Shown piece after piece: positions 51,815 through 60,077 of a stretch of 64,000 bases of DNA. The stretch spans positions 1 to 64,000 of the forward strand of contig NZ_LMJY01000004.1 in assembly GCF_001421325.1 (NCBI RefSeq), in the 5' to 3' direction. This stretch comes from Novosphingobium sp. Leaf2 (GTDB taxonomy: Bacteria > Pseudomonadota > Alphaproteobacteria > Sphingomonadales > Sphingomonadaceae). How positions within the stretch are numbered: position 1 is the first letter of the stretch; the number at the start of each line of letters is the position of its first letter. The position numbers and the translations under genes were made by a program. Under the pieces are notes generated by a model. The model saw only the letters and a list, made by a program, of their open reading frames with translations, was not told the origin of the DNA and searched no databases.

Positions 51815-52575
51815 CAGAACTGGGTCCGGTTGGTGAAGCCCCCGTCAACGACGAGATGCGATCCGTTGCACCAGCTGGCAGCATCGCTCGCCAGAAAGGC
51901 GATAGCCTTGGCGACCTCCTCGGGACGGCCAAGGCGGCCCATGGGCTGCTGGCGGAGCTGCGAGGCGTAGAACTTTTCCATCGTCCCCTTGATCATGTCC
52001 CAGTTGCCACCTTCGAACTCGATCGGGCCGGGGGACACGACGTTGACGCGAATGCCGTTCTTGCCGTGCCAGAGCGCCAACTGCTTTGCCCAAGTGATGA
52101 GGCTGGCCTTCATCGCGTTGTACGGCTGCGGACCGCCCATTGCTTCGGAAACGGAGGTTGTGCCCAGCAGGACAATCGACCCGCGCTGCTGCTCGGTCAT
52201 CGTCTCGATCACGCCTTCAACGGCGCGCACGACCGCCATCACGTCTGTTTCAAAGGCGTTGTACCAGTACTTCTCGCTGCCCATGCCGCCGCCGGCGGAA
52301 GTGAACGGAACGAGGATATCCACCCCGTCCAGCGCCTCGATCGCCCAGCTGATCCACGCCTTGTAATCGTCCGCCTGCTTGGCGTTGACCGCCTTGCCGA
52401 CCACTTTGGTGCCGTACTTGGACAAGTTGGCAACGGCGTCCTTCACACTGTCTTCGCTGCGCGCGGTGAGCGCAATATCGCATCCTTCGCGCGCCAGAAC
52501 TTCGGCCACTGAATACCCGATGCCGCGCGCCGCGCCGATGAGGATCGCCTTCTTGCCCGACAGTCCCAGATCCAT
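51814..52575 (-). CDS. SDR-family oxidoreductase heading the six-gene operon
   Basis: A 253-aa SDR: ILIGAARGIGYSVAEVLARE for cofactor, then a variant active site LLGTTSVSEAMGGPQPYNAM KASL (Ser/Thr, Tyr, Lys present), and the C-terminal SHLVVDGGFTNRTQF. The NNAG motif is replaced by VPFTSAGGG, as in a subgroup of dehydrogenases. ATG 52575 follows AAGGGAA. It is first in the operon SDR-Rieske-E1alpha-E1beta-E2-acyl-CoA dehydrogenase; operator copy 3 lies 104 bp upstream. Confidence 0.9.
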   Translation of the reverse strand: MDLGLSGKKAILIGAARGIGYSVAEVLAREGCDIALTARSEDSVKDAVANLSKYGTKVVGKAVNAKQADDYKAWISWAIEALDGVDILVPFTSAGGGMGSEKYWYNAFETDVMAVVRAVEGVIETMTEQQRGSIVLLGTTSVSEAMGGPQPYNAMKASLITWAKQLALWHGKNGIRVNVVSPGPIEFEGGNWDMIKGTMEKFYASQLRQQPMGRLGRPEEVAKAIAFLASDAASWCNGSHLVVDGGFTNRTQF

Positions 52576-52679
52576 TGCGATGTTCCCTTGTTCCGTTGCG
52601 CCACCTGCGGATTCGCTATCGCGGCACGTCATGTCTTGATCGGGATGTAAGCCCTTCCAGACCGCCTATGCAATAAAAA

Positions 52680-52697
52680 AGACAAGCACGACTGCCT
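52680..52697 (-). promoter_or_regulatory. Copy 3 of six-copy palindromic operator
   Basis: On the minus strand AGGCAGTCGTGCTTGTCT, followed by TTTTTATTG, 104 bp upstream of the SDR start at 52575. It matches copy 1 at 25353 particularly well, including the flanks AAAAAGGCA and TGTCTTTTTTATTG. The A-run before it and T-run after it also form a 10-bp inverted repeat (AATAAAAAAG/CTTTTTTATT), which may end transcription from the upstream ligase gene. Confidence 0.68.
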
Positions 52698-52756
52698 TTT
52701 TTATTTATCCTTTGGCTCCATCCGTCTACTCCAGAGGCCGCTTTAAAGCCGGCAGA

Positions 52757-54391
52757 TCAGGCGGTTTGCAGTTCCGCGATCAGTTCGGAACGCAGACGGA
52801 ATTTCTGTATCTTCGAGGTCGACATCGGCCACTGCGTCACGAAACGCACATGGCGCGGAACCTTGAAGCTGGCGATGCGGCCCTTGCAATGCGCGATGAG
52901 ATCCTGCTCGCTGGCGGTTTCCCCGTCGTTCAATTCCACGAATGCAGCGGGGACTTCGGAATAGCGATCATCCGGAAGACTGACGACTTGCGCCAGCTTC
53001 ACCGCCGGATGGGTCTGCAGCATCGCTTCGATCTCGGCTGCGGCCACGTTCTCGCCGCCGACCTTCATCATGTCCTTGGTTCGACCGTGGAACATCACGT
53101 TGCCGTCAGCATCGATCGAGCCGATATCGCCGGTGTAGAACCAACCATCGCGAATGGCCTCGGCGGTCTTCTCCGGCGCATTGTAGTAGCCTTTCAGGAC
53201 ATTCGGTCCGCCAAGCACGATCTCGCCCTGCTCGCCCGCCGCGCAATCCATTCCGGTTTCCGGATCGACAATGCGGACCTGCCAGTCGTCCAGCGGCGTT
53301 CCACACCGCCCGGTGCGCACTTCGTAGCTATCGGACAAGCGGCTGGTGGATACCGTTCCGGCTGCTTCGGTAAGGCCATACGTCCCCACCTGGATGGTGT
53401 GCGGCATAGCTTCGGCCACGGCCAGCTTGATCCATTCGGGCTGCACCGCGAAGTTGGAGTTCATGATCCGCAACGCGGACAAGTCCGTATCCTTGAAGGT
53501 CGGATGGGTGATGAGATCCTGCATGATGGTCACGAAGCTGGGATACGCGATCGTCGCCCCTTCCCCGCCGAGCATGGCGAGGCCCACGCCGGCATCGAAG
53601 CGCGGGATGGTCATGTAGACCCCGCCCAGATCCAGGATCATCGTCATCGGCAGGATGCCCGCGATATGGAATATCGGCAACGGCGACCAGACCTTGTCGG
53701 CGCTGGTGCATTCATAGCGCACGCCAAGGTTACGGCTGTTGGCGACTTGCGCTTGGTGGCTGATCATCGCCCCCTTGGGGTTCGCTGTGGTGCCCGATGT
53801 GTAGAGGATCATCGCCGTATCGAGCGGGTTCACCGCATCTATCCGGGCATCGACATCGCCATCGGCAATCTTTTCGCCCCCGGCAAGCGCCGCCCGGGCC
53901 GGAACAAGGTATCCCGCGCACTGGTTGTCCAGACACACGATGCTGCGGAGGCGCGGGGCTTCCGGCAGTGACAACGACCACGGATCGGCGGCATGCTTCA
54001 AGGAGGGCAAGGCCGATTCCAGCCGCGCACTGAAATCCAGGCCGTCCGCCACTTTGCCGATGGTGATGATGGTCACAAGGTCCGCATCATTGGCGACGAA
54101 GCCCAGTTCGCTGGCCTGGTAGCGCGCGTTCACCGGCACCGCGACCGCGCCGATCATCACGATGCCGTAGAAGGCAGTGATGAAGTCCACGCACGTGGGC
54201 AGCAACAGGCCCACGTTATCTCCGGGCTTAACGCCGATCGCGATAAGCGCCTTGGCCCACGCCCGCGCCGCCTGGTCCAATTCGGCGTACGTCAGGCGCT
54301 GGTCCGGCATCACGATAGCATCGCTCTGCGCGAACCTCGCCGCCGAGGATCGTATCATCTCGCCCATAGTCAGGATCGGCTGTTCGCCCAT
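52757..54391 (-). CDS. Acyl-CoA synthetase (AMP-forming), second copy
   Basis: A 544-aa ligase. The P-loop is MILYTSGTTANPKGAMISHQ; YGLTEAAGTV follows; the hinge reads GWFYTGDIGSIDADGNVMFH GRTKDMMK; the terminal catalytic Lys is in MSTSKIQKFRL. It activates a carboxylic acid, probably the pathway substrate or a ring-cleavage acid. Start ATG 54391 follows GGGAGAGC; longer in-frame starts reach 54493. It is divergent from the TetR gene at 54666; operator copy 4 lies between them. Confidence 0.94.
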   Translation of the reverse strand: MGEQPILTMGEMIRSSAARFAQSDAIVMPDQRLTYAELDQAARAWAKALIAIGVKPGDNVGLLLPTCVDFITAFYGIVMIGAVAVPVNARYQASELGFVANDADLVTIITIGKVADGLDFSARLESALPSLKHAADPWSLSLPEAPRLRSIVCLDNQCAGYLVPARAALAGGEKIADGDVDARIDAVNPLDTAMILYTSGTTANPKGAMISHQAQVANSRNLGVRYECTSADKVWSPLPIFHIAGILPMTMILDLGGVYMTIPRFDAGVGLAMLGGEGATIAYPSFVTIMQDLITHPTFKDTDLSALRIMNSNFAVQPEWIKLAVAEAMPHTIQVGTYGLTEAAGTVSTSRLSDSYEVRTGRCGTPLDDWQVRIVDPETGMDCAAGEQGEIVLGGPNVLKGYYNAPEKTAEAIRDGWFYTGDIGSIDADGNVMFHGRTKDMMKVGGENVAAAEIEAMLQTHPAVKLAQVVSLPDDRYSEVPAAFVELNDGETASEQDLIAHCKGRIASFKVPRHVRFVTQWPMSTSKIQKFRLRSELIAELQTA

Positions 54392-54493
54392 GCCCGCTCT
54401 CCCATGTCTGTGCTTTGTCCCGCCGCCCGGATTGCCGGGCGCGCGGAGGATCACTTCATTGAGTGACAGCTTACCAAGCAGATCAGAAAACAC

Positions 54494-54511
54494 AATCAGT
54501 CATGTATGTTT
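54494..54511 (+). promoter_or_regulatory. Copy 4 of six-copy palindromic operator
   Basis: AATCAGTCATGTATGTTT followed by TGTTTTCG, in the 274-bp divergent gap between acyl-CoA ligase (start 54391) and TetR paralogue 3 (start 54666). It is about 100 bp from the ligase start and 154 bp from tetR, so one bound repressor could control both directions. Confidence 0.68.
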
Positions 54512-54665
54512 TGTTTTCGATCTTGGGCAGGCCATCGCGAACAGCAGTCAGGTGGCGCACGGTGTACGAAATTGCACGATGCGCCCATGCTTGCCTAAAC
54601 AGCGCACGTGGGCGTAAGCGAACGTTCCCTCCTACACGCGTGACAGCATCATTCAGGCGAATCAC

Positions 54666-55361
54666 ATGGCCTCATCGCAGACCCGAACCCTTCGTACGAC
54701 CAGGCCTGCTGCTGCAAAGGCAAAGGCGGCGACGAGCGTGAAAGGATCGGGAAGTACGTTGCAGGCCACCAAGGCCGCCCAGACCCGGGCCCGCCTGATC
54801 GACGCGACCGTGCGATGCCTGGTCAAGCATGGCTACGCAAAAACGACAACGCCGCGCGTGGCGGAAGAAGCGGGCCTTTCGCGCGGAGCGATGATGCATC
54901 ACTTCGAAAATAGCGCCGCGCTGATCAAGGCAACGATCATCGAGCTTCATGAAAAGCGGCTGCGCGCCTTTCGCCGGGCTGCCGAAAGGCCGGACGATCA
55001 CGATGTTGAAACGCTGGTCGAAACTTATTGGGCACAAGTCCAGAAGCCCGCATTCATTGCCTTCCACGAGCTGGCGATGGCCGCGCGCACAGACAAGGAA
55101 CTGGGTGCAATCCTGTTTCCCCTGCAGGAAGAATTTCGCGATCGCTTCAATGCCCAGGCCGAAGCGCTGTTTCCCGAATGGCGCGGCTCCGAAGAGGCCT
55201 TCGACATGGCGATGAATTTATCGCAGACGATCCTGGAAGGCATGGGAATCGCCGTGCAGACCGGCGCGATGGACAAGGCCAAAGTGCCGCGCATGCTGGC
55301 GCATCTGCAAAACCAGATCCGCGCCCTAATGCCTTCCCTCAAGCCGCGATCCGTCTCGTAA
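54666..55361 (+). CDS. TetR-family regulator, paralogue 3 of 3
   Basis: A 231-aa TetR protein with a Lys/Ala-rich N-terminal tail of about 35 residues, HTH at about 40-88 (TTTPRVAEEAGLSRGAMMHH), and the shared ligand-domain pieces LHEKRLRAFRRAAERP and YWAQVQKPAFIAFHELAMAA. It is flanked by operator copies 4 (upstream) and 5 (immediately after its stop), making it the best candidate for the regulator that binds the repeated palindrome. ATG 54666 has a modest CAGG ribosome site. Confidence 0.92.
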   Translation: MASSQTRTLRTTRPAAAKAKAATSVKGSGSTLQATKAAQTRARLIDATVRCLVKHGYAKTTTPRVAEEAGLSRGAMMHHFENSAALIKATIIELHEKRLRAFRRAAERPDDHDVETLVETYWAQVQKPAFIAFHELAMAARTDKELGAILFPLQEEFRDRFNAQAEALFPEWRGSEEAFDMAMNLSQTILEGMGIAVQTGAMDKAKVPRMLAHLQNQIRALMPSLKPRSVS

Positions 55362-55379
55362 AAACAATCTTGTTTGTCT
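55362..55379 (+). promoter_or_regulatory. Copy 5 of six-copy palindromic operator
   Basis: AAACAATCTTGTTTGTCT followed by TTTTGATTTT. It begins the base after the tetR stop codon and lies 89 bp upstream of the SDR start at 55469. It probably controls the two-gene SDR operon that follows. Confidence 0.66.
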
Positions 55380-55468
55380 TTTTGATTTTGCCGCGTTACC
55401 GTGCCGGTTGGGTAGAGGACACATAGCGGCGCAGACCGCTCTCTGCCGCCAATCGCAAGGACAGAGAT

Positions 55469-56389
55469 TTGGACGCTCCCAAGACTTTTACCGCCAAGGT
55501 GTTCCGCCCGGAAGATGACGGCCCCGATCGCCCCGCACGCGGGCTCGACGGGGATGCCCTGCGACAGCAGACCACGATATACCGCGATGACATGCTTGCC
55601 GGCCAGACGGTGCTGGTCACCGGCGCGGGAAGCGGCATGGGCAAGGCCACCGCGTTCCTGGCCGCGAAGCTGGGCGCGCAGGTTGCGATTTGCGGGCGCG
55701 ATGGGGAAAAGCTGCAAACCACCGTCGATCTGGTGCGCGAGGAGACCGGCGGCGAGGTGCTGGCCGTTCCCACCAACATTCGCGATCCCGATGCGGTCGA
55801 GGCGCTGATCGCCAAGGTGCATGATCACTTCGGCGGGCTGGACACGCTGGTAAACAACGCCGGCGGGCAGTTTCCGCAGGACGCGATCGATTTCAGCCGC
55901 AAAGGCTGGCTGGCGGTGATCGACACTAATCTGAACGGCACCTGGTGGATGATGCAGGAAGCCGCCAAGCGCTGGCGCGCGGATGGCAAGGCGGGCAACA
56001 TCGTCAACATTGTCGCCAACGTCGAACGCGGGATGCCGCAGGCCGCGCACACCTGCGCGGCGCGCGCCGGCGTGATCTACCTGTCCAAGACTTTGGCCAC
56101 GGAGTGGGCGCAGTGGAACGTTCGGGTGAACTGCATCGGCCCCGGCGTGATCGAGACCGAAGGCTTCCGCATGTATCCCGAAGAAGCGCTGGCGCGGTTT
56201 CACAAGGCCAATCCGATGCGCATGCGCGGCAACGCCTGGGACGTGGCGGAAGCGATCGCCTACCTTGCCTCGCCGGCGGCCCGTTTCATCAACGGCGATC
56301 TCATCGTTATCGATGGTGGGCAGGCCCAATGGGGCGTGATCTGGCCCGGTGGCATGCCGGACTATTTCAAGGACGACGGCGCGGCCTGA
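55469..56389 (+). CDS. SDR-fold enoyl-/dienoyl-CoA reductase-like protein
   Basis: A 306-aa SDR with a 45-residue N-terminal extension before VLVTGAGSGMGKATAFLAAK. The active-site region AAHTCAARAGVIYLSKTLAT lacks the YxxxK pair (Tyr replaced, Lys replaced by Arg), as in peroxisomal/mitochondrial 2,4-dienoyl-CoA reductases, to which AEWxxxxxRVNCIGPGVIETEG is also similar. It may reduce a conjugated enoyl-CoA. Start TTG 55469 follows AAGGA. It is followed after 55 bp by a second SDR; operator copy 5 is upstream. Confidence 0.85.
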   Translation: MDAPKTFTAKVFRPEDDGPDRPARGLDGDALRQQTTIYRDDMLAGQTVLVTGAGSGMGKATAFLAAKLGAQVAICGRDGEKLQTTVDLVREETGGEVLAVPTNIRDPDAVEALIAKVHDHFGGLDTLVNNAGGQFPQDAIDFSRKGWLAVIDTNLNGTWWMMQEAAKRWRADGKAGNIVNIVANVERGMPQAAHTCAARAGVIYLSKTLATEWAQWNVRVNCIGPGVIETEGFRMYPEEALARFHKANPMRMRGNAWDVAEAIAYLASPAARFINGDLIVIDGGQAQWGVIWPGGMPDYFKDDGAA

Positions 56390-56444
56390 ACGCCCTACCC
56401 GTCCCCAAGAACGCGAAGTCAAAAACATAACACAGGAGAGATGC

Positions 56445-57203
56445 ATGGGCCGCGTAGAAGGCAAAGTGGCGTTGGTTACCGGCGGCGGTTCGGGGTTGGG
56501 TGCCGCCGATAGTGAAGCGCTGGCGCGTGAAGGCGCGAGCGTGGTGGTGACGGACGTAAAGCTCGAAACCGCGCTTGCGGTGGCCGACCGGATCGGCAAC
56601 GGCGCCGTCGCCATGGCGCTGGACGTGTCCGACGAAGCGCAGTGGATTGCGGTCATGCAAGAGATCGACGCCCGGTTCGGCCGGCTTGACGTGCTGGTGA
56701 ACAACGCCGGCGTCGTGCTCAGCGCCGACGTTGAGGATACGACGCTAGAGCAATACCGCTGGGTCAACGCGATCATGTCCGATGGCGTGTTCCTTGGCTG
56801 CAAGCACGCCATCCCGCTGATGAACAAGCGCGATGGCGGCTCCATAATCAACATGAGTTCAACCGGCGCCCTGCTCGGCTATCCGATCTTTTTCGCCTAC
56901 TCCGCCGCCAAGGGCGCAGTGCGCGCCATGACCAAGTCGGTGGCGGTGATGTGCCAGGAAAAAGGGTACAAGATCCGCTGCAATTCGGTGCACCCCGGTT
57001 CGATAGAGACGCCGATGGTGCAGACGGCGGAAGGCCGGATCGGCCAGGCCAAGGAGATACCTGACGGTGTTCTCCCACCCGGAACGCCGGGCCATCCCAA
57101 GGACGTGGCCGCGCTGGTGCTGTTCCTGGCCTCGGACGAATCGCGGTTCATCAACGGCGCCGAACTGGTGGTGGACAACGCGGTGACAATCAGGCCGTTC
57201 TGA
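56445..57203 (+). CDS. Short-chain dehydrogenase/reductase (SDR)
   Basis: A 252-aa classical SDR: ALVTGGGSGLGAADSEALAR, NNAGVVLSADVEDT, catalytic MSSTGALLGYPIFFAYSAAK with Ser, Tyr and Lys, and FINGAELVVDNAVTIRPF. Likely a beta-hydroxyacyl-CoA or alicyclic alcohol dehydrogenase. ATG 56445 follows CAGGAGAG. It is the second gene of the short operon behind operator copy 5 and is closed by a strong bidirectional terminator at 57218. Confidence 0.93.
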   Translation: MGRVEGKVALVTGGGSGLGAADSEALAREGASVVVTDVKLETALAVADRIGNGAVAMALDVSDEAQWIAVMQEIDARFGRLDVLVNNAGVVLSADVEDTTLEQYRWVNAIMSDGVFLGCKHAIPLMNKRDGGSIINMSSTGALLGYPIFFAYSAAKGAVRAMTKSVAVMCQEKGYKIRCNSVHPGSIETPMVQTAEGRIGQAKEIPDGVLPPGTPGHPKDVAALVLFLASDESRFINGAELVVDNAVTIRPF

Positions 57204-57217
57204 TCGTACCCCTGCGC

Positions 57218-57257
57218 AAAAAAGCCCCGCCTCCATTACTGGACGCGGGGCTTTTTT
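57218..57257. terminator. Bidirectional intrinsic terminator
   Basis: AAAAAAGCCCCGC and GCGGGGCTTTTTT are exact reverse complements around a 14-base loop. The GC stem with an A-run before and T-run after terminates both the plus-strand SDR operon and the minus-strand Rieske operon that ends at 57281. Confidence 0.92.
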
Positions 57258-57280
57258 ATGTAGCACCGGTCTTCTGAATG

Positions 57281-58633
57281 TCAGGAATCGGCGTCCAGCC
57301 AGCGATCCATTTCGACATGGAAGTGCCGCAGCCGTGCCTCCTGTTCACCCCAGAGCGGACCGCGAAAGCCGCGCGAACGGGCACCGGCCTGAACGATCGG
57401 CAGAAGGTCTGAATCCTGATCCAGCACTTCGCCCATACCCGGTGGCTCGCCAAGTCCGGTATGGACGACCTCGGGCCGCGTAGCCCCGGTCATGTCCACG
57501 TCCGACCCAAGTCCCATCCAGCCGGGCGCGCCATAACCCGGCGCATCGACATGGCGATACAGGATCGTGGTGTCATATGTGAACTGCTCCGGATCGCTGG
57601 CGTGCGGCTTGAAGCGGTGCAGGAACACGGCTTCGGGGTGGCACCCGATCTGCAGGTTCGGGAAGATGCCGAATATCGTCGCGTCGGTCAGTTGCGCATC
57701 GGAAAAGTGCGAATAGTCCACCCCGATCCGCGCCGCTCTTTCGCGCTTGGCGTGGGCAACGGCGGCGCGGCTTTCCATGGCTGTGCCGGTGAAGCTGTCG
57801 GGATCGACGCCCGCGTCGGCCAGCAAGGCGGCGATGCCCGGATTGATCCCGTCCTGATCGGGGAAGTGCGAATTGGGCTGCGCCATCGGCACGAACTGGC
57901 GGGACAGGCCGCCAGGGTATAGATCGATATGGGTGCGATCATCGATCACGCCCATCGTCTGCGGATGGATGGCGTGCAGGTGATAGCTTTCGTAGAAGGC
58001 GTCGACCCCGCCCTTCCAATTGGCCGCCCAGTCCGACCGGCGATGCTGGACGACGTGCATCTTGTCCATGCCGTAGGTTTCCAGCATCGGCAGGATCGGT
58101 CCGAGGAATTCCTTCAGCGGCTGGGCATCGTGTGCCATGTTGATGAAGACGAGGCCCGCCGCTTCCTCTGCCCGAACCGAGGTGAGATCGGTGCCGTGGC
58201 ACAGCACTTCGGGGCGGAAGGTTTCGGGATCGGTGACCTTCTCGTTATGCCCGTCCAGCCCGAAACGCCATGAGTGGAAGGGACAGGTGAAGCTGTCCTG
58301 ACTGCCCATGTCGCCCATAACCAGCCGGCTGCCGCGGTGGGGGCAGACGTTGTAATGTGCGGCGACAGACCCGTCTTCCTGCCGCACCACGATGAAACTT
58401 TCCGGGCCGATGTCGAACTTCACCCAGTCCCCCGCCTCGGGAATGTCGCTGGCGGGCGCGGCCAGCAGCCAGCTACGGGCAAAGACCTGCTCCCACTCCC
58501 GCGCAAAGAATTCGGGTGAGGTATAGCGGATCGGGTCCGGGCGGGCATGGCCGTTGTCGATCGGCGGGGCGGGCTGGTCGAAGGGGTGCTGTGACCCTTT
58601 GTGAACGGCCCAGCTGCGGGGATCGTAATTCAC
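57281..58633 (-). CDS. Rieske non-heme iron oxygenase, alpha subunit (tandem copy B)
   Basis: A 450-aa oxygenase. Rieske ligands: C97, H99, C117, H120 (CPHRGSRLV, CPFHSWRFGLDG). The iron His pair lies in GGVDAFYESYHLHAIHPQTM near residue 210. It is closely similar along its length to the gene just upstream (58630-60000), including the shared C-terminal VLDQDSDLLPIVQAGARSRG. The start GTG 58633 overlaps the upstream stop (GTGA) and follows CAGGAG. Expected to be cotranscribed with its twin; substrate unknown. Confidence 0.94.
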   Translation of the reverse strand: MNYDPRSWAVHKGSQHPFDQPAPPIDNGHARPDPIRYTSPEFFAREWEQVFARSWLLAAPASDIPEAGDWVKFDIGPESFIVVRQEDGSVAAHYNVCPHRGSRLVMGDMGSQDSFTCPFHSWRFGLDGHNEKVTDPETFRPEVLCHGTDLTSVRAEEAAGLVFINMAHDAQPLKEFLGPILPMLETYGMDKMHVVQHRRSDWAANWKGGVDAFYESYHLHAIHPQTMGVIDDRTHIDLYPGGLSRQFVPMAQPNSHFPDQDGINPGIAALLADAGVDPDSFTGTAMESRAAVAHAKRERAARIGVDYSHFSDAQLTDATIFGIFPNLQIGCHPEAVFLHRFKPHASDPEQFTYDTTILYRHVDAPGYGAPGWMGLGSDVDMTGATRPEVVHTGLGEPPGMGEVLDQDSDLLPIVQAGARSRGFRGPLWGEQEARLRHFHVEMDRWLDADS

Positions 58634-60000
58634 GCCTGCTTCTCCTGAGTGTTGCCCATTCGGCGGTCAAGCTCCGCATGGAAATGGCGCAAACGGCCTT
58701 CCTGCTCGCTCCATAACGGCCCGCGAAAGCCCCGCGAACGCGCGCCTGCCTGCACGATGGGCAGAAGATCGGAATCCTGATCCAGCACTTCGCCAAGGCC
58801 CGGCGGCTCACCCAGCCCGGTGTGCACCACTTCGGGGCGTGTCCTGCCACTGAGGTCCGTCTCGGCGCTCAGGCCCATCCAGGCCGGTGCGCCATAGCCG
58901 GGCGCATCGACATGGCGATACAAGATGCAGGTATCGTAGGTGAACTGGTTGGGATCGCTAGCGTGCGGAATGAAGCGATGCAGGAAGATCGCTTCGGGAT
59001 GGCAACCGATCTGCGCATTGGGAAACAGACCGTAGACGACGGAATCACTCAACTGGCTATCGCTGAAGCGCTCGTAGCCCAGGCCCAGCTCATCCGATCG
59101 GCGACGCTTCGCTTGCTGCACCGCCCGCCGGGTTTGGGCCGCGGTGCCCTGATAGGTCTGCGGATCGATCCCGGCATCCTTCAGCATCGACTGGATGCCG
59201 GGATTGACGGTTTCCTGATCCTCGTAGCGGGCCGCAGGCTGGGCAAACGGCACGAACTGACGGGAGAGGCCACCCGGCCACAAATCGATCTGGGTGCGGT
59301 CGTCCATCAGGCACTGCGTTTGCGGATGAACGGCATGCAGATGATAGATCTCCGCAAACGCATCCACGCCGCCCTTCCAGTTCGCGCCCCAATCGGAACG
59401 CCGATGCTGGACGACGTACATCTTGTCGATATCGTAAAGCGCAAGCTGGGGCAGGATCGGTGCCAGCCATTGGGTCAGCGGCTCCACCTGCGGATCCATG
59501 CAGATGAACACCAGCCCGACGGCGACCTCGCACCGCACGGACGTCAGGTTGCGGTCGTGGCACAGCACTTCGGGGCGGAACGTTTCCGGATCGGTCACCG
59601 CGATGTTGTGACCTTCCAGATCGAATTTCCACGAGTGGAAAGGACAAGTGAACCGGTCGAGCGATCCGAAGTCGGACGTCACCAGCCGGCTGCCGCGATG
59701 GGGGCACACGTTGTAGTGCGCGTGCACCTCTCCATCGTCACCGCGCACGATGATGAAGTTTTCCGGCCCAATATCGAAGGTGAAGTAATCGCCCGCTTCC
59801 GGAATGTCGGAAATATGGCCGGCCAGCAGCCAGCTTTTGGCAAACACCTTGTCCCATTCCTCTGCCATGAAGGCGCGATCGTGATACCGGGCCGGGTCCG
59901 GACGGTCGGTGCCGTTGTCAATCGCCGGCGATACACGCGCGTTGAACGGGTGCGCCGGGCCAACGTGGATGTTCCAATCGTCGAAATCGAGCTTCATCAT
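58630..60000 (-). CDS. Rieske non-heme iron oxygenase, alpha subunit (tandem copy A)
   Basis: A 456-aa oxygenase. Rieske ligands: C99, H101, C119, H122 (CPHRGSRLV, CPFHSWKFDLEG). The iron His pair lies in GGVDAFAEIYHLHAVHPQTQ near residue 212. It is the first of two tandem paralogues. Two such subunits could form heteromers or act on successive intermediates. No beta subunit, ferredoxin or reductase is linked. ATG 60000 follows GGAGAGGGA; ATG 59997 is adjacent. It is divergent from the VOC gene at 60166, with operator copy 6 between. Confidence 0.94.
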   Translation of the reverse strand: MMKLDFDDWNIHVGPAHPFNARVSPAIDNGTDRPDPARYHDRAFMAEEWDKVFAKSWLLAGHISDIPEAGDYFTFDIGPENFIIVRGDDGEVHAHYNVCPHRGSRLVTSDFGSLDRFTCPFHSWKFDLEGHNIAVTDPETFRPEVLCHDRNLTSVRCEVAVGLVFICMDPQVEPLTQWLAPILPQLALYDIDKMYVVQHRRSDWGANWKGGVDAFAEIYHLHAVHPQTQCLMDDRTQIDLWPGGLSRQFVPFAQPAARYEDQETVNPGIQSMLKDAGIDPQTYQGTAAQTRRAVQQAKRRRSDELGLGYERFSDSQLSDSVVYGLFPNAQIGCHPEAIFLHRFIPHASDPNQFTYDTCILYRHVDAPGYGAPAWMGLSAETDLSGRTRPEVVHTGLGEPPGLGEVLDQDSDLLPIVQAGARSRGFRGPLWSEQEGRLRHFHAELDRRMGNTQEKQA

Positions 60001-60077
60001 GGTTCATCCCTCTCCTCTGGGATCGCCCCGGCGGTCGGTTCAAAGCCGACTCACTCGTGGGGTAGACATTCACTAGA

